64,000 nt of DNA. Origin: Burkholderia sp. Ax-1724 (lineage in GTDB: Bacteria; Pseudomonadota; Gammaproteobacteria; Burkholderiales; Burkholderiaceae). The stretch covers positions 372,001-436,000 of the forward strand of contig NZ_VWWL01000001.1 of assembly GCF_011752995.1 (NCBI RefSeq). Reading direction: 5' to 3'. Shown piece after piece: positions 27,588-38,583 of this stretch; positions within the stretch are counted from its first letter, which is position 1, and every line of letters starts with the position of its first letter. Made by a program: the position numbers and the translations under genes. The notes beneath the pieces are model-generated. The model searched no databases, was not told where the DNA came from, and was given only the letters and a program-made list of their open reading frames with translations.

Positions 27588-28508
27588 TTAGGCCCCATCC
27601 GGCAAACGCAAATCCGGATTATTGCGCGCCAGCTCGCTGACCCAATCGATGAACGCGCGCAGCCGCGAACTCAGGTTGCGGCGATGCGCGTACAGGATCG
27701 ACAGCGGCGTGCCGGGGCTCGTGTAGTTGCCGAGAATCTCGGTGAGCGCGCCTTGCTCGATCAACTCGGCGACCATGAAGCGCGACGGCTGGATGATGCC
27801 GTGGCCGAGCACGCCGGCGGTGATGTACACCGAGCCGTCGTTGACGGCGAGCGTGCCTGTCATCGCAATCCGCTCGATCTCGCCCTCCACCTCGTATTCG
27901 AACGGGAACGTCTTGCCGCTGCGCGCGGACACGTAGTTGACCGCGCGATGCCGGTCGAGCTCCGCGAGCGTGGCCGGCGTGCCGTGCTTTTCCAGGTACG
28001 CGGGCGAGGCGCACGTAACGATGCGCGCGAGCCCGATGCGCCGCGCGACGAGGCTCGACTCTTCCGGCGTGCCCATGCGGATCACGCAATCGACGCCGTC
28101 CTGAATCAGGTCGATGTTGCGGTCCGCGAGACCGAGCCGCACGTCGATCGCGGGGTACTGGCGGTAGAAGTCGTCGAGCGCGGGCAGGAGCAGCGAGCGC
28201 GCGAGCGTGCCCGACGTATCGACGCGGATCGTGCCGGCCGGGTTTTCGCGCTTGTTCGACAGCGACGATTCGGCATCGGTGACGTCGGCGAGAATGCGCA
28301 CGCAGCGCTCGTAGAACTCGGCGCCGTCTTCGGTCACGCTGACCTGGCGCGTCGAGCGGTTCAGCAGGCGCACGCCGACGTGTTCCTCGAGCGCCTGGAT
28401 CGTGCGGCTCACCTTGGCGCGCGGCAGGTCGAGCGATTCGGATACCTTGGTAAAGCTGTTTGCTTCGACCACACGCGTGAAGATCTCCATCGCTTCGAAA
28501 CGGTCCAT
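27588..28508 (-). CDS. LysR-family transcriptional regulator
   Basis: 306 residues starting MDRFEAMEIFTRVVEANSF. The winged helix is at 1-60 (recognition region PRAKVSRTIQALEEHVG), followed by a periplasmic-binding-like effector domain (about 90-300). It belongs to the CrgA/PA2220-like branch that begins MDxFxAMxxF. The target is unknown. The frame is open 86 codons upstream, but that part is Ala/Arg/Thr-rich with no family match. The 271-bp gap to the GST gene shows no clear site. Confidence 0.9.
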   Translation of the reverse strand: MDRFEAMEIFTRVVEANSFTKVSESLDLPRAKVSRTIQALEEHVGVRLLNRSTRQVSVTEDGAEFYERCVRILADVTDAESSLSNKRENPAGTIRVDTSGTLARSLLLPALDDFYRQYPAIDVRLGLADRNIDLIQDGVDCVIRMGTPEESSLVARRIGLARIVTCASPAYLEKHGTPATLAELDRHRAVNYVSARSGKTFPFEYEVEGEIERIAMTGTLAVNDGSVYITAGVLGHGIIQPSRFMVAELIEQGALTEILGNYTSPGTPLSILYAHRRNLSSRLRAFIDWVSELARNNPDLRLPDGA

Positions 28509-28779
28509 GGTGTGCCTTGTGGGTGGTGAGCCGGGGAAAGGTCGAGACGCGCTTGCGAAATGAAGTCTACAGCGAGGAAAGGGGGTTGTCTGCGCGTGGG
28601 GGCGAGCGGTGAGGGCGCGCGCAGCCCGGTCGCGGTGGGGGCGACTGGTGCGGCGGTTGTGCGGGTTGCGGCCGTTGTGTCCACCGCGTTTGCCGGGGGC
28701 GCGGGGCTTGCCGAAGGCCGCTGAAGTTGCCGTGTTTGCTGGGGTTGCCGAGGTCGCCGCGGCCAATGCTTTGCCTCGC

Positions 28780-29439
28780 TCAATCGCGGTCCGGCGCGCC
28801 GAGCGGAAAGAAATGACGATACGGCCGTGCTTCGTCGACCGCGCGCGCGAACGATGGCCGCGCCAGCAGCCGCTGCCGGTACGCGCGTACGTGCGCGAAG
28901 GCCGGGTCGATCGGATGCGTCCAGTCGGCGTAGAACAGGAACGGGCCCGCGCCGCAGTCGGCGAGGCTGAAGCGGTCGCCGGCGGCCCATTCGCGGCCGG
29001 CCATGTGTTTGTCGAGCCACGCGTACGCGGTATCGAGCATCGCGCGCGCCTCGGCGACGCCGCGCGGATCGCGCTCGGCCTCGGCGCGCAGGCTGTCGTA
29101 GACGATCCGCTGCTGCGGCGTCGAAATGTAGTTGTCGAAGAAGCGGTCCATGCCGCGCACGTCGAGCGCGGCGCGCGCGTCGGCGGGCAGCAGTGCGACC
29201 GGGCCCGGATGATAGAGGCCGAGATATTCGATGATGATGCTCGCCTCAGCCACGGTCCGGCCGCCGTCGACGAGCACCGGAAAGCGCTTGATCGGCCAGA
29301 GCGCGGCGAATTCGGCCATGATCTGCGGGTCGTCGTGCGCGAGCAGGCGCATCTCGAACGGCGTGCCGTTTTCGTAGAGCGCGGTCAGGACCTTCTGGCA
29401 GTAAGACGAGAACGGGTGGGCATAGAGCTGTAGAGGCAT
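28780..29439 (-). CDS. Glutathione S-transferase family protein
   Basis: 219 residues starting MPLQLYAHPFSSYCQKVLTA. The thioredoxin-like N-domain (1-80) carries SSYCQK at the active-site turn and KRFPVLVDGGRTVAEASIIIEYL with the Ser of the glutathione gamma-Glu site. The helical C-domain (about 90-215) contains AWLDKHMAGREWAAGDRFSLAD. The substrate is unknown. It is preceded by the hexanucleotide repeat 230 bp upstream. Confidence 0.9.
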   Translation of the reverse strand: MPLQLYAHPFSSYCQKVLTALYENGTPFEMRLLAHDDPQIMAEFAALWPIKRFPVLVDGGRTVAEASIIIEYLGLYHPGPVALLPADARAALDVRGMDRFFDNYISTPQQRIVYDSLRAEAERDPRGVAEARAMLDTAYAWLDKHMAGREWAAGDRFSLADCGAGPFLFYADWTHPIDPAFAHVRAYRQRLLARPSFARAVDEARPYRHFFPLGAPDRD

Positions 29440-29784
<345 letters not shown>

Positions 29785-30552
29785 TCAACCCTTCGCCTGC
29801 ACCCCATGCGCCGGCAACGCGCCCGGTTGCAGCAGCACGACCACCGCGCCGGCACCGCCGTCGTGCGGCCGCGCCTGACAGAACGCGATGACCTCGGACT
29901 TCTGCACGAGCCATGCGCGCACCTTGCCCTTCAGCACCGGCTCCTTGCCGATCGACCCCAGGCCCTTGCCGTGGATCACGCGCAAACACCGCAAGCCGCG
30001 CCTCACCGATTCGCGGATGAACTCCGCCAGCGCCTCGCGCGCTTCCTCGCGCCGCATGCCGTGCAGGTCGATTTGCGCCTGCACGATCCAGTCGCCGCGC
30101 CGCAGTTTGCGCACGACGTCGCGGCTCACGCCGGGGCGGCAATACGAGAGCGTCTCGTCGGTTTCGAGCAGCACCTCGGGATCGAATTCATCGGAGATCG
30201 CTTCGTGCAGCACAGCCTCTTCGTCGAGCAGCGTTTGCACCGGCAGCGGCGGCGGGGGATTGCGTGTCAAGGTCGCGCGCGGCGCCGCCACGAGCGGCGC
30301 GACTTCGCCGATCTCGTGGCGGAACAGGTTGGCGTCCGCCGCGGCTTCGCGCTGCGCCGCCCGGGCCGCCGCCTGTTCGCGCTCGCGCTGCTCGGCATCG
30401 CCCTTCAACGCCTCGCGTAGCGCGCCGAGACCGGCGAGCCCCGTCGTGCGATCGGGTTTCGGCACGGCTGCGGGTGCCGCTGGGGCCGGCGCGGGCCGTG
30501 CGGCGGCTTGCGGGCGTTTCGGTTCGTTGGGGTGGGGCAGATTCTTCGGCAT
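29785..30552 (-). CDS. Smr/MutS2-C domain protein (YdaL/SmrB-like)
   Basis: 255 residues starting MPKNLPHPNEPKR. After a Pro/Ala-rich and then charged coiled segment (1-100) comes the Smr domain at about 165-255, with the hallmarks DLHGM and IHGKGLGS and the closing strand GAGAVVVLL. Smr domains are nucleases; stand-alone SmrB acts on collided ribosomes in E. coli, though whether this one does is unknown. The start was placed at the ATG preceding the Lys/Pro-rich leader seen in relatives. Confidence 0.85.
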   Translation of the reverse strand: MPKNLPHPNEPKRPQAAARPAPAPAAPAAVPKPDRTTGLAGLGALREALKGDAEQREREQAAARAAQREAAADANLFRHEIGEVAPLVAAPRATLTRNPPPPLPVQTLLDEEAVLHEAISDEFDPEVLLETDETLSYCRPGVSRDVVRKLRRGDWIVQAQIDLHGMRREEAREALAEFIRESVRRGLRCLRVIHGKGLGSIGKEPVLKGKVRAWLVQKSEVIAFCQARPHDGGAGAVVVLLQPGALPAHGVQAKG

Positions 30553-30975
30553 ATCGGCAATACACGGAAAGAGTAGGTCGGTCGCGCGGGGCTTGGGCGG
30601 CGGATGCGTTGGCTTGCAAGGTCGGCTCAAGCGAAGCGCGAAGATCGTGCGCCGGTGCCAGCGAGCGCAAGTCGGACACGCAAGCTCGGCGGGACGCTTG
30701 GCGCAAAGCCTGGCACAAAGCGCTCGATGAAGCGCGGCACACAGCACGAGCGCGTCACACGAAGCCTGGCGAGAAGGCGCAACGCGCAAAGTGCATCAAG
30801 CAAGTGCATCACGCGGACGCATCGCAAACCCTCGATCCGAGTGCGCCGGACACAAAAAAGGCCGCCGGCTTTTCAGCCGCGGCCTTCTTTCGGTCGGACG
30901 GCCGGGCTGCGCCCTGCCGTCATTTTACCGTTGCGCTTTCCCTCACAGTCCCGCATCGCGACGAAGCGCTGTGAA
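30553..30975. other. Intergenic region between the Smr gene and trxB
   Basis: About 420 bp. A terminator for trxB lies at 30854-30890. The stretch 30650-30830 is rich in short imperfect GCGCAAAG/GCGCGGCACA-type motifs, without a clear unit. No gene is supported. Confidence 0.4.
30854..30890 (-). terminator. Terminator downstream of trxB
   Basis: Arms AAGGCCGCCGGCT (30858-30870) and AGCCGCGGCCTT (30875-30886) pair with one bulge. On the minus strand the stem is followed by TTTTTT. It lies 86 bp past the trxB stop. Confidence 0.75.
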
Positions 30976-32415
<1,440 letters not shown>

Positions 32416-34725
32416 ATGGCAAAAGCTCCTTATTCCGCGAGCGCGCAGGCATTGCCTCACCGCATGTCGCGCCTCTTCACCGAAATTCGCTGGATTCTGC
32501 AGGTAGCGCTCGGCGTGTTCCTGCTGATGGCCCTCGTCAGCTATAGCAGGCACGACCCGAGCTGGACCCACGCCGCGCAGGTCGACCACATCTCGAACTG
32601 GGCGGGCCGCGTCGGCGCATGGACGTCCGACATTCTGCTGCTGCTGTTCGGCCTGTCCGCCTACTGGTGGATCGTGCTGCTCGGCCGCCATATCTCCGCG
32701 AACTACCGGCGTATCACCCGCCACGAAGAGCCGCAGGACGACGCCGCGCCGCACGGCGTGAGCTGGCTCGCGGACGCATTCGCGTTCATGCTCGTGCTGC
32801 TGTCGTGCAACGGCCTCGAGGCGCTGCGCATGTGGTCGCTCAAGGTGCAGTTGCCGCGCGCGCCGGGCGGCGTGATCGGCGAGGCCGTCGCGCGCGGCAT
32901 CTCGCATGCGCTCGGCTTCACCGGCGGCACGCTCGCGCTGCTGCTCGGGCTCGCGATCGGGCTGTCGCTGTACTTCCGTTTCTCGTGGCTATCGGTTGCG
33001 GAGAAGGTCGGCGAGTCGATCATTTCCGCGGTCACGTTCGCGAAGCTGCGCCGCGAAGCCGGGCGCGACCGCAAGCTCGGCGAAGCCGCCGCCGTCAAGC
33101 GTGAGGGCAAGGTCGAGAAGGGCCGCGTGCGCATCGAGGAACATGAGCCCGTGATGATCGTGCCGCCCGTCGTTACGCCAGTGAAGTCGGAGCGCGTCGA
33201 AAAGGAACGGCAGGTGCCGCTCTTCACCGATCTGCCGGGCGACTCCACGCTGCCGCCCATTTCGCTGCTCGACCCCGCGCCCGCCGCCCAGGAAACCATT
33301 TCCGCCGATACGCTCGAATTCACTTCGCGCCTGATCGAGAAAAAGCTCAAGGACTTCGGCGTCGAAGTGAGCGTGGTCGCCGCCTATCCGGGGCCGGTCG
33401 TCACGCGCTACGAAATCGAGCCGGCCACCGGCGTGAAGGGCAGCCAGATCGTCAATCTCGCGAAGGACCTCGCGCGTTCGCTGTCGCTCGTGTCGATCCG
33501 CGTCGTCGAAACGATTCCGGGCAAGAACTACATGGCGCTGGAGCTGCCGAACCAGCGCCGTCAGACCGTGGGCCTCTCCGAGATTCTCGGCTCGGCCGTC
33601 TATGCCGATGCGGCTTCGCCGCTCACGATGGGCCTCGGCAAGGACATCGGCGGCAAGCCCGTGTGCGCCGACCTCGCGAAGATGCCGCACCTGCTCGTCG
33701 CCGGCACGACCGGTTCGGGCAAGTCGGTCGGCATCAACGCGATGATCCTCTCGCTGCTCTATAAGGCGAGCGCCGAGCAGGTGCGCATGATCCTGATCGA
33801 TCCGAAGATGCTCGAAATGAGCGTCTACGAAGGCATTCCGCATCTGCTCTGCCCGGTCGTCACCGACATGCGCCAGGCGGGCCACGCGCTGAACTGGGCG
33901 GTCGCCGAAATGGAGCGCCGCTACAAGCTCATGAGCAAGCTCGGCGTGCGCAATCTCGCCGGCTACAACAACAAGATCGACGACGCGGCCAAGCGCGAGG
34001 AGAAGCTGCCGAATCCGTTCAGCCTCACGCCGGACGATCCGGAACCGCTTACGCGCTTGCCGAACATCGTGATCGTGATCGACGAACTGGCCGACCTGAT
34101 GATGGTGGTCGGCAAGAAGGTCGAAGAGCTGATCGCGCGCATCGCGCAGAAGGCGCGTGCGGCCGGCATCCACCTGATTCTCGCCACGCAGCGGCCGTCG
34201 GTCGACGTCATCACCGGGCTCATCAAGGCCAACGTGCCGACGCGCATGGCCTTCCAGGTGTCGTCGAAAATCGACTCGCGCACGATTCTCGACCAGCAGG
34301 GCGCCGAGTCGCTGCTCGGCATGGGCGACATGCTGTATCTGCCGCCGGGCTCCGGTTTGCTGGTGCGCGTGCACGGCGCGTTCGTGTCGGACGACGAAGT
34401 GCATCGCGTCGTCGACAAGCTCAAGGAACAGGGCGAGCCGAACTACATCGAGGGCATTCTCGAAGGCGGCGTGACGGGCGAGGGCGACGAAGGCTCGGCG
34501 GGAACCGTGTCCACCGAAGGCGAGTCGGACCCGTTATACGATCAGGCGGTCGACGTCGTGCTGAAAAACCGCCGCGCGTCGATCTCGCTCGTGCAGCGGC
34601 ACTTGCGCATCGGCTACAACCGCGCGGCGCGCTTGCTCGAACAGATGGAGAATTCGGGCGTGGTGTCGGCGATGTCGTCGAACGGCAATCGCGAAATTCT
34701 GGCGCCGGCGCGGGAAGCGGAATAA
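32416..34725 (+). CDS. ftsK: DNA translocase FtsK
   Basis: Septal DNA pump that moves the terminus region during division and activates XerCD. The 769 residues have an N-terminal membrane domain with four or five helices (about 25-190), a short linker, then the motor. Walker A is [10 protein letters not shown] near residue 430. The C-terminal gamma winged helix (about 700-765, [26 protein letters not shown]) reads the KOPS orientation sites. The start [17 protein letters not shown] was chosen as the family start; the frame is open further upstream but Arg/Gly/Pro-rich. The short linker is normal for beta-proteobacteria. Confidence 0.95.
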   Translation: MAKAPYSASAQALPHRMSRLFTEIRWILQVALGVFLLMALVSYSRHDPSWTHAAQVDHISNWAGRVGAWTSDILLLLFGLSAYWWIVLLGRHISANYRRITRHEEPQDDAAPHGVSWLADAFAFMLVLLSCNGLEALRMWSLKVQLPRAPGGVIGEAVARGISHALGFTGGTLALLLGLAIGLSLYFRFSWLSVAEKVGESIISAVTFAKLRREAGRDRKLGEAAAVKREGKVEKGRVRIEEHEPVMIVPPVVTPVKSERVEKERQVPLFTDLPGDSTLPPISLLDPAPAAQETISADTLEFTSRLIEKKLKDFGVEVSVVAAYPGPVVTRYEIEPATGVKGSQIVNLAKDLARSLSLVSIRVVETIPGKNYMALELPNQRRQTVGLSEILGSAVYADAASPLTMGLGKDIGGKPVCADLAKMPHLLVAGTTGSGKSVGINAMILSLLYKASAEQVRMILIDPKMLEMSVYEGIPHLLCPVVTDMRQAGHALNWAVAEMERRYKLMSKLGVRNLAGYNNKIDDAAKREEKLPNPFSLTPDDPEPLTRLPNIVIVIDELADLMMVVGKKVEELIARIAQKARAAGIHLILATQRPSVDVITGLIKANVPTRMAFQVSSKIDSRTILDQQGAESLLGMGDMLYLPPGSGLLVRVHGAFVSDDEVHRVVDKLKEQGEPNYIEGILEGGVTGEGDEGSAGTVSTEGESDPLYDQAVDVVLKNRRASISLVQRHLRIGYNRAARLLEQMENSGVVSAMSSNGNREILAPAREAE

Positions 34726-34877
34726 GCCGTTGCCGCTGCGGGTAGGCAGCGCGGCATGCCGTTTCGGTATGCGCGGCACCGCAGCCTCGCTGCCGGATGC
34801 GCGCAAAGGCGGCCCGAGTGTTTATCCACATGCGCCTCGCGCGGCCCGTCGGCGAATTCAATCAAGGGAGAAACCAT

Positions 34878-35621
34878 ATGCACACCATCGCGCAGCATGA
34901 CGTTCGAGAGCGTCGATCTGGCCGTCTCGGCGAGCGCATTCGCCAGAGCGCGCGCAAGTTCGCGCGCGGCGCGGGCAGCGTGGCGATCGGCGCGTCGCTG
35001 CTGGTCGCTTCGCACGCCTTCGCGAGCGGCACCGAGCAACTGAAGGCGTTCGTCGCACAGGTTCATGCGGCGCGCGGCACCTTCGTGCAGCAGGAAGTGC
35101 GCGCGCCGAGCAAGGCGCAGGGCTCGTCCGGCGCGCTGCCCACGGTGGACGCGGGCCAGCCCACCACGTCGAGCGGTACGTTCACGTTCGCGCGGCCCGG
35201 CAAGTTCATCTGGCAATACGAGAAGCCTTACGCGCAACTGTTGCAGGCGGACGGCGACAAGCTCTACGTCTACGACAAGGACCTGAACCAGGTCACGGTG
35301 CGGGCGCTCGGCAATGCGCTCGGCGCGAGTCCGGCGGCGATCCTGTTCGGCAGCAACGATCTGGACAAGAACTTCACGTTGCATGATGCCGGCGTGAAGG
35401 CCGGCATCGACTGGCTCGAATTGACGCCGAAGGCGAAGGACACGCAGTTCCAGCGTGTTGGTATCGGCTTCAAGGACGGCAATCTCGAAGCGATGGAATT
35501 GCATGACGTGTTCGGCAACGTGACGCTGCTGACCTTCTCGAATATGCAGAAAAATCCCGCGTTGCCGGCCGATGCGTTCAAGTTCACCGTGCCGAAGGGC
35601 GCGGACGTCATCAACGGATAA
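34878..35621 (+). CDS. lolA: Outer-membrane lipoprotein carrier protein LolA
   Basis: Periplasmic chaperone that carries lipoproteins from LolCDE to LolB. The 247 residues start [13 protein letters not shown] with AGGGAG upstream. An unusually long basic N-region precedes the signal core (about 34-48) and the cleavage site near SHAFA. The LolA fold includes [27 protein letters not shown] (the Arg/Trp/Tyr strand) and [11 protein letters not shown]. The terminator at 35666-35700 separates it from the island that follows. In many relatives rarA comes next; here about 2.9 kb lie in between. Confidence 0.92.
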   Translation: MHTIAQHDVRERRSGRLGERIRQSARKFARGAGSVAIGASLLVASHAFASGTEQLKAFVAQVHAARGTFVQQEVRAPSKAQGSSGALPTVDAGQPTTSSGTFTFARPGKFIWQYEKPYAQLLQADGDKLYVYDKDLNQVTVRALGNALGASPAAILFGSNDLDKNFTLHDAGVKAGIDWLELTPKAKDTQFQRVGIGFKDGNLEAMELHDVFGNVTLLTFSNMQKNPALPADAFKFTVPKGADVING

Positions 35622-35940
35622 GCTGCGTGGCCGGCGTCGGTGGTCGACGCCGTGTGAATCGCTTCGCAAAGCCGCGTTCGCCGGGCGCGGCTTTGCTTAT
35701 TGACGCGGAGTGCGCGGGCCCTTGCCCGTGGTTGGTGCAGATGTGGTTTTTTCGGCGCAAACCGTCGTTGTCGTGCGGAGCCGGATAAGCGGCATCCTCA
35801 GAAGATTGACACAGGCGTGTCAGACTCTTTTCAGTTTTCCTCTACATTCTCTGACATTTTTTTGCTGCAACGCAGCAAGATAACGCCTAAACTGGTCGAA
35901 GTGGGTAGTGGCTTCGAATGTTCGGAAAGTGAGGCATGTT
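35622..35940. other. Intergenic region after lolA with terminator and palindrome
   Basis: 319 bp. It contains the lolA terminator (35666-35700) and an operator-like palindrome TGACAC-AGGC-GTGTCA at 35807-35822. The part from 35800 to 35900 is visibly richer in A/T than the surrounding genes. Confidence 0.55.
35666..35700 (+). terminator. Terminator after lolA
   Basis: Perfect 11-bp stem GCAAAGCCGCG (35666-35676) / CGCGGCTTTGC (35686-35696), followed by TTAT. It lies 45 bp past the lolA stop. Confidence 0.75.
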
Positions 35941-36171
35941 ATGAGAGGATCTTTATCACAAGATTCGCATTTATCCCCGACGCTCCATGTCTTCGAGCAG
36001 GAGGGCGGTTGGCATTGGGGCATCACGATTCCGCGGCCGGTCGGCAGCGGCGTCAAGGTCATCGATTACAGCGAAACGACCTTCGGCGATGAAGCCGAGG
36101 CTCAACGCGACGGGAAGCGGGCGCTCAAGCGCTTCGCCGACACGCCCGTGCTAGCGCTCGAGCACCATTAA
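35941..36171 (+). CDS. Small protein of unknown function
   Basis: 76 residues, MRGSLSQDSHLSPTLHVFEQ and so on, ending EHH. The middle, GGWHWGITIPRPVGSGVKVIDYSETTFGDE, looks like a folded beta-rich unit. A Lys/Arg-containing helix (EAEAQRDGKRALKRF) follows. There is no signal peptide or membrane segment. I chose the ATG preceded by GAGG; a GTG eleven codons upstream is possible. It is not recognised. Coding is supported by balanced composition and a clean start, but not by homology. Confidence 0.5.
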   Translation: MRGSLSQDSHLSPTLHVFEQEGGWHWGITIPRPVGSGVKVIDYSETTFGDEAEAQRDGKRALKRFADTPVLALEHH

Positions 36172-36277
36172 CGCGCGGCCGGAACTGGGGTGGGACCCGA
36201 GGCCAATGCACGCCAATCGCGGCCATAGCGAGGTTTGCGGGCGCGCCGCGGACGGGGCGGCGACACGTAATGACTTA

Positions 36278-36297
36278 ATATGCAACAATTTGCATAT
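36278..36297. promoter_or_regulatory. Operator-like palindrome ATATGCAA-N4-TTGCATAT
   Basis: Perfect 8-bp arms separated by CAAT, in a short AT-rich stretch 65 bp upstream of the next small gene. It is typical of a dimeric regulator site; no regulator is assigned. Confidence 0.5.
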
Positions 36298-36361
36298 ATT
36301 TTTTGATTTGTAGGAGATCGAAGCGATAATGTCTCGTCTTTTTTGAGATATCGCTTTTATC

Positions 36362-36589
36362 TTGACCTTTGCAGAATACGAAACCACGCACGCGCTGAGC
36401 GTGGAACTGGACGGCGTCAATTACGCCGGTACCTATCGCGTGATGACGGGAACCGTCATCGTTCACTTCGAAAACGAAACCAAATTCGCGTCCTATGCGC
36501 CGAATCGCCCTGAAACCGTGGCGCGTTGGCTGCTCACGGACTTGTGCCGAAAAATCGAATCGCGCAGGCGTAAAGCCGCGAAGAAATAG
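36362..36589 (+). CDS. Small basic protein of unknown function
   Basis: 75 residues from a TTG start: MTFAEYETTHALSVELDG and so on. A beta-rich N-terminal half (YAGTYRVMTGTVIVHFENET) is followed by a helix and a very basic tail, RRRKAAKK. It could bind nucleic acid, which is only a guess from the tail. No ATG is available in frame before residue 28 because of an upstream stop at about 36344. It lies in the same AT-richer island as the previous small gene. It is not recognised. Confidence 0.45.
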   Translation: MTFAEYETTHALSVELDGVNYAGTYRVMTGTVIVHFENETKFASYAPNRPETVARWLLTDLCRKIESRRRKAAKK

Positions 36590-36720
36590 AAATCGGCCGT
36601 ATCGCAGCAGGGGCATTGCTTCGGCCGCGTGATTTTCACAGCGATCAAACTGATGGGTGGGGAGACGGCGCGCGGCACGCCGTTTCTCCACGCGGCCGAG
36701 GCTGGGTGATTCGACTGCGG

Positions 36721-36752
36721 GCATATCGCGCAGATCGGTTTGCGCGATATGC
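36721..36752. repeat. Perfect 12-bp inverted repeat downstream of the NCS1 permease gene
   Basis: GCATATCGCGCA (36721-36732) and TGCGCGATATGC (36741-36752) with an 8-base spacer. There is no T-run on either side, so it is not a standard terminator. It lies about 100 bp past the permease stop on the minus strand. Confidence 0.7.
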
Positions 36753-36853
36753 CGCGATACGCCGCGCTATGCAGCCCACGACTTCGGCCAATGCCGTCGT
36801 GCTGAGAGCTTCGAGCTCGCACGGGCCGCATGCAGCGCCGAAGCATTCACCAC

Positions 36854-38170
36854 TCAGGCATACGCGGTCTTGCGCGTCGACACGAACACGAAATAACACA
36901 CCGCTCCGATCGCCAGCGAAGGCAGCGTTGCGCCGAGATTCGGCAGCCATTGATTGATCACCTGATACGAGGCGATGCCGATCGCCCACGCGACGAACGC
37001 GCTCAGATGCCAGCCGCTCGAGAAGCCGTAGCGGCCGCGCAGGTCGGCGAGCACCGTGGCGTCGATGCGGCGTTTGCGCACGATAAAGTGATCCATCAGC
37101 ACGACGCCGAACAGCGGCGCGAATACCGAGCCGATCAGCAGCAGGAAGTTCTGATACTTCGCCATCGGCACGAGCAGCGCGATCAGCGTGCAGAGCGCGC
37201 CGAACGCGGCCGACAGCAGCGGCACGCTCGCTCGCGTCCAGAACGTGCCGGTCGACACCGCGGCCGAGTGGATATCGGCGAATGCGTTGTCGATTTCGTC
37301 GATCAGGATCAGCAGCAGCGCAAAGCCGCCGCCCGCTTGCGCGAGCGCGCTCGTCAGCAGCGCGTCGCCGCCGCCCGCCGCGAGACCGTAGATCGCGCCG
37401 AGCGCATAGAACCAGATGTTCGCGATGCCGTAGCCGTACAGCGTGCCGCGAAACGTCTCGCCGGCGCGGCGGCCGAAGCGCGTGTAGTCGGAAATCAGCG
37501 GTAGCCACGAGAGCGGCATCGCGACCACGAGGTCGATCGCGCCGCCGAACGACATCTCGCCCGTGCCGGGGCGCTGCATCAGGTCCGCGAGATGGTGGCG
37601 CGCGAGCAGGTTCCACGTGAGCCATGCGGCGCCCGCGAGCAGCAGCCAGATGCCCCATTTGCGCAGAAAGCGCCGCACGAACGACAGCGGCCCGCTGACC
37701 GCGAGCAGCGTCGCGAGCGCGCCGAAGAGCACAGTCCAGACGAGCGGCATCGACAGGCCGAATGCCTGCTTCGCGAGCGCGTCGGCGGAATCGCGCATCA
37801 CGATCACCTCGAACGAGCCCCAGCCGACCAGCTGCACCATGTTCAGCACGGCCGGCACCGACGCGCCGCGCACGCCGAGCGTCGGACGCAGCGACGACAT
37901 CGCCGCGAGCCCGGTGTCGGTGCCGATCACGCCCACGAGCGCGAGCAGCACGACGCCGATCACGCTGCCGAGCGCGATCGCAATGAGCGCGTGCGGCAGC
38001 GATAGCCCCGGCACCAGCAGTGCGCCCGCCTGCGCGACGAGCAGGCCGATGCCGAGGGAGAACCAGAGCGCGAATGCGTCGCCGGTACGGAAGGCGCGGC
38101 GCGCGTCGGGCACCGGCGTGAGCGGCGCGTAGGTGGAGCCGGTGTCGCCGGCGAGGGGTTCTTGTGCCAT
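36854..38170 (-). CDS. NCS1-family permease (CytX/CodB-like nucleobase or hydroxymethylpyrimidine transporter)
   Basis: 438-residue inner-membrane transporter with about 12 helices. SSLRPTLGVRGASVPAVLNMVQLVGWGSFE and PLSWLPLISDYTRFGR match the NCS1 cytosine/allantoin family, nearest the CytX branch that imports hydroxymethylpyrimidine. I looked upstream for a TPP riboswitch, which often precedes cytX, and found none, so the substrate stays open between cytosine-like bases and HMP. The start MAQEPLAGDTGS was chosen; the open frame reaches 57 codons further without membrane or family character. It lies between lolA and rarA. Confidence 0.82.
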   Translation of the reverse strand: MAQEPLAGDTGSTYAPLTPVPDARRAFRTGDAFALWFSLGIGLLVAQAGALLVPGLSLPHALIAIALGSVIGVVLLALVGVIGTDTGLAAMSSLRPTLGVRGASVPAVLNMVQLVGWGSFEVIVMRDSADALAKQAFGLSMPLVWTVLFGALATLLAVSGPLSFVRRFLRKWGIWLLLAGAAWLTWNLLARHHLADLMQRPGTGEMSFGGAIDLVVAMPLSWLPLISDYTRFGRRAGETFRGTLYGYGIANIWFYALGAIYGLAAGGGDALLTSALAQAGGGFALLLILIDEIDNAFADIHSAAVSTGTFWTRASVPLLSAAFGALCTLIALLVPMAKYQNFLLLIGSVFAPLFGVVLMDHFIVRKRRIDATVLADLRGRYGFSSGWHLSAFVAWAIGIASYQVINQWLPNLGATLPSLAIGAVCYFVFVSTRKTAYA

Positions 38171-38583
38171 CTGATGTCTGTTCCTGTTGGTGTCGCTGCC
38201 TGTCGTTCTGCCGAGCTTGGCCGATGCCGCTTGCCGCGCTTCGGGCCCGGCATTCTGCCGTATCGTCTTGCCGTATCGCTGTGCCGTATCGCCTTGCCGG
38301 TTATCCACGCCGCGATTTACTCCGGCGCTCCCCTCAGGCATGCCTCGCCCGCGCCCACGCGATACGCCGCTTGCGCGAACCGATGCGCCGGCTCCGCGAC
38401 ACCCGGCCTTCGCCCGGACGCCGTCGCTGTCATAATGCAGGACGTTGCCCGTGGCTTGGCCGGCGGGCGTTGCGCTTGTCCGGCCGGCCGCCGCGTTCTC
38501 GCGGACCGCGCCCGGGAAGAACCCGCAAGGGCCGGGGCACCGCCTCGAAAAGCCCGGAAAGCCGAGATTATCCCCAAAACGTC
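38171..38583. other. Divergent intergenic region, NCS1 permease / rarA
   Basis: 413 bp. It has three 13-bp-spaced copies of TGCCGTATCG (38256-38291). Two near-matches to the DnaA box are present: TTATCCACG (about 38301-38309) and TTATCCCCA (38568-38576). No gene is supported. Confidence 0.5.
38256..38300. repeat. 13-bp tandem repeat, three copies plus a remnant
   Basis: TGCCGTATCG occurs at 38256-38265, 38269-38278 and 38282-38291, each followed by three variable bases. A truncated TGCCGG follows. Confidence 0.85.

Noticed and set aside
34822..34830. Perfect DnaA box TTATCCACA as an origin signal
   Set aside because: It is isolated, without an AT-rich unwinding region or dnaA/dnaN/gidA neighbours, so an origin is not supported.
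35908..35940. Upstream GTG extension of the 76-residue small protein
   Set aside because: The ATG at 35941 has a better ribosome site and the extra eleven residues look unstructured.
38171..38583. TPP riboswitch in front of the NCS1 (CytX-like) permease
   Set aside because: I looked for the CTGAGA core and the conserved pairing on the minus strand and found none.
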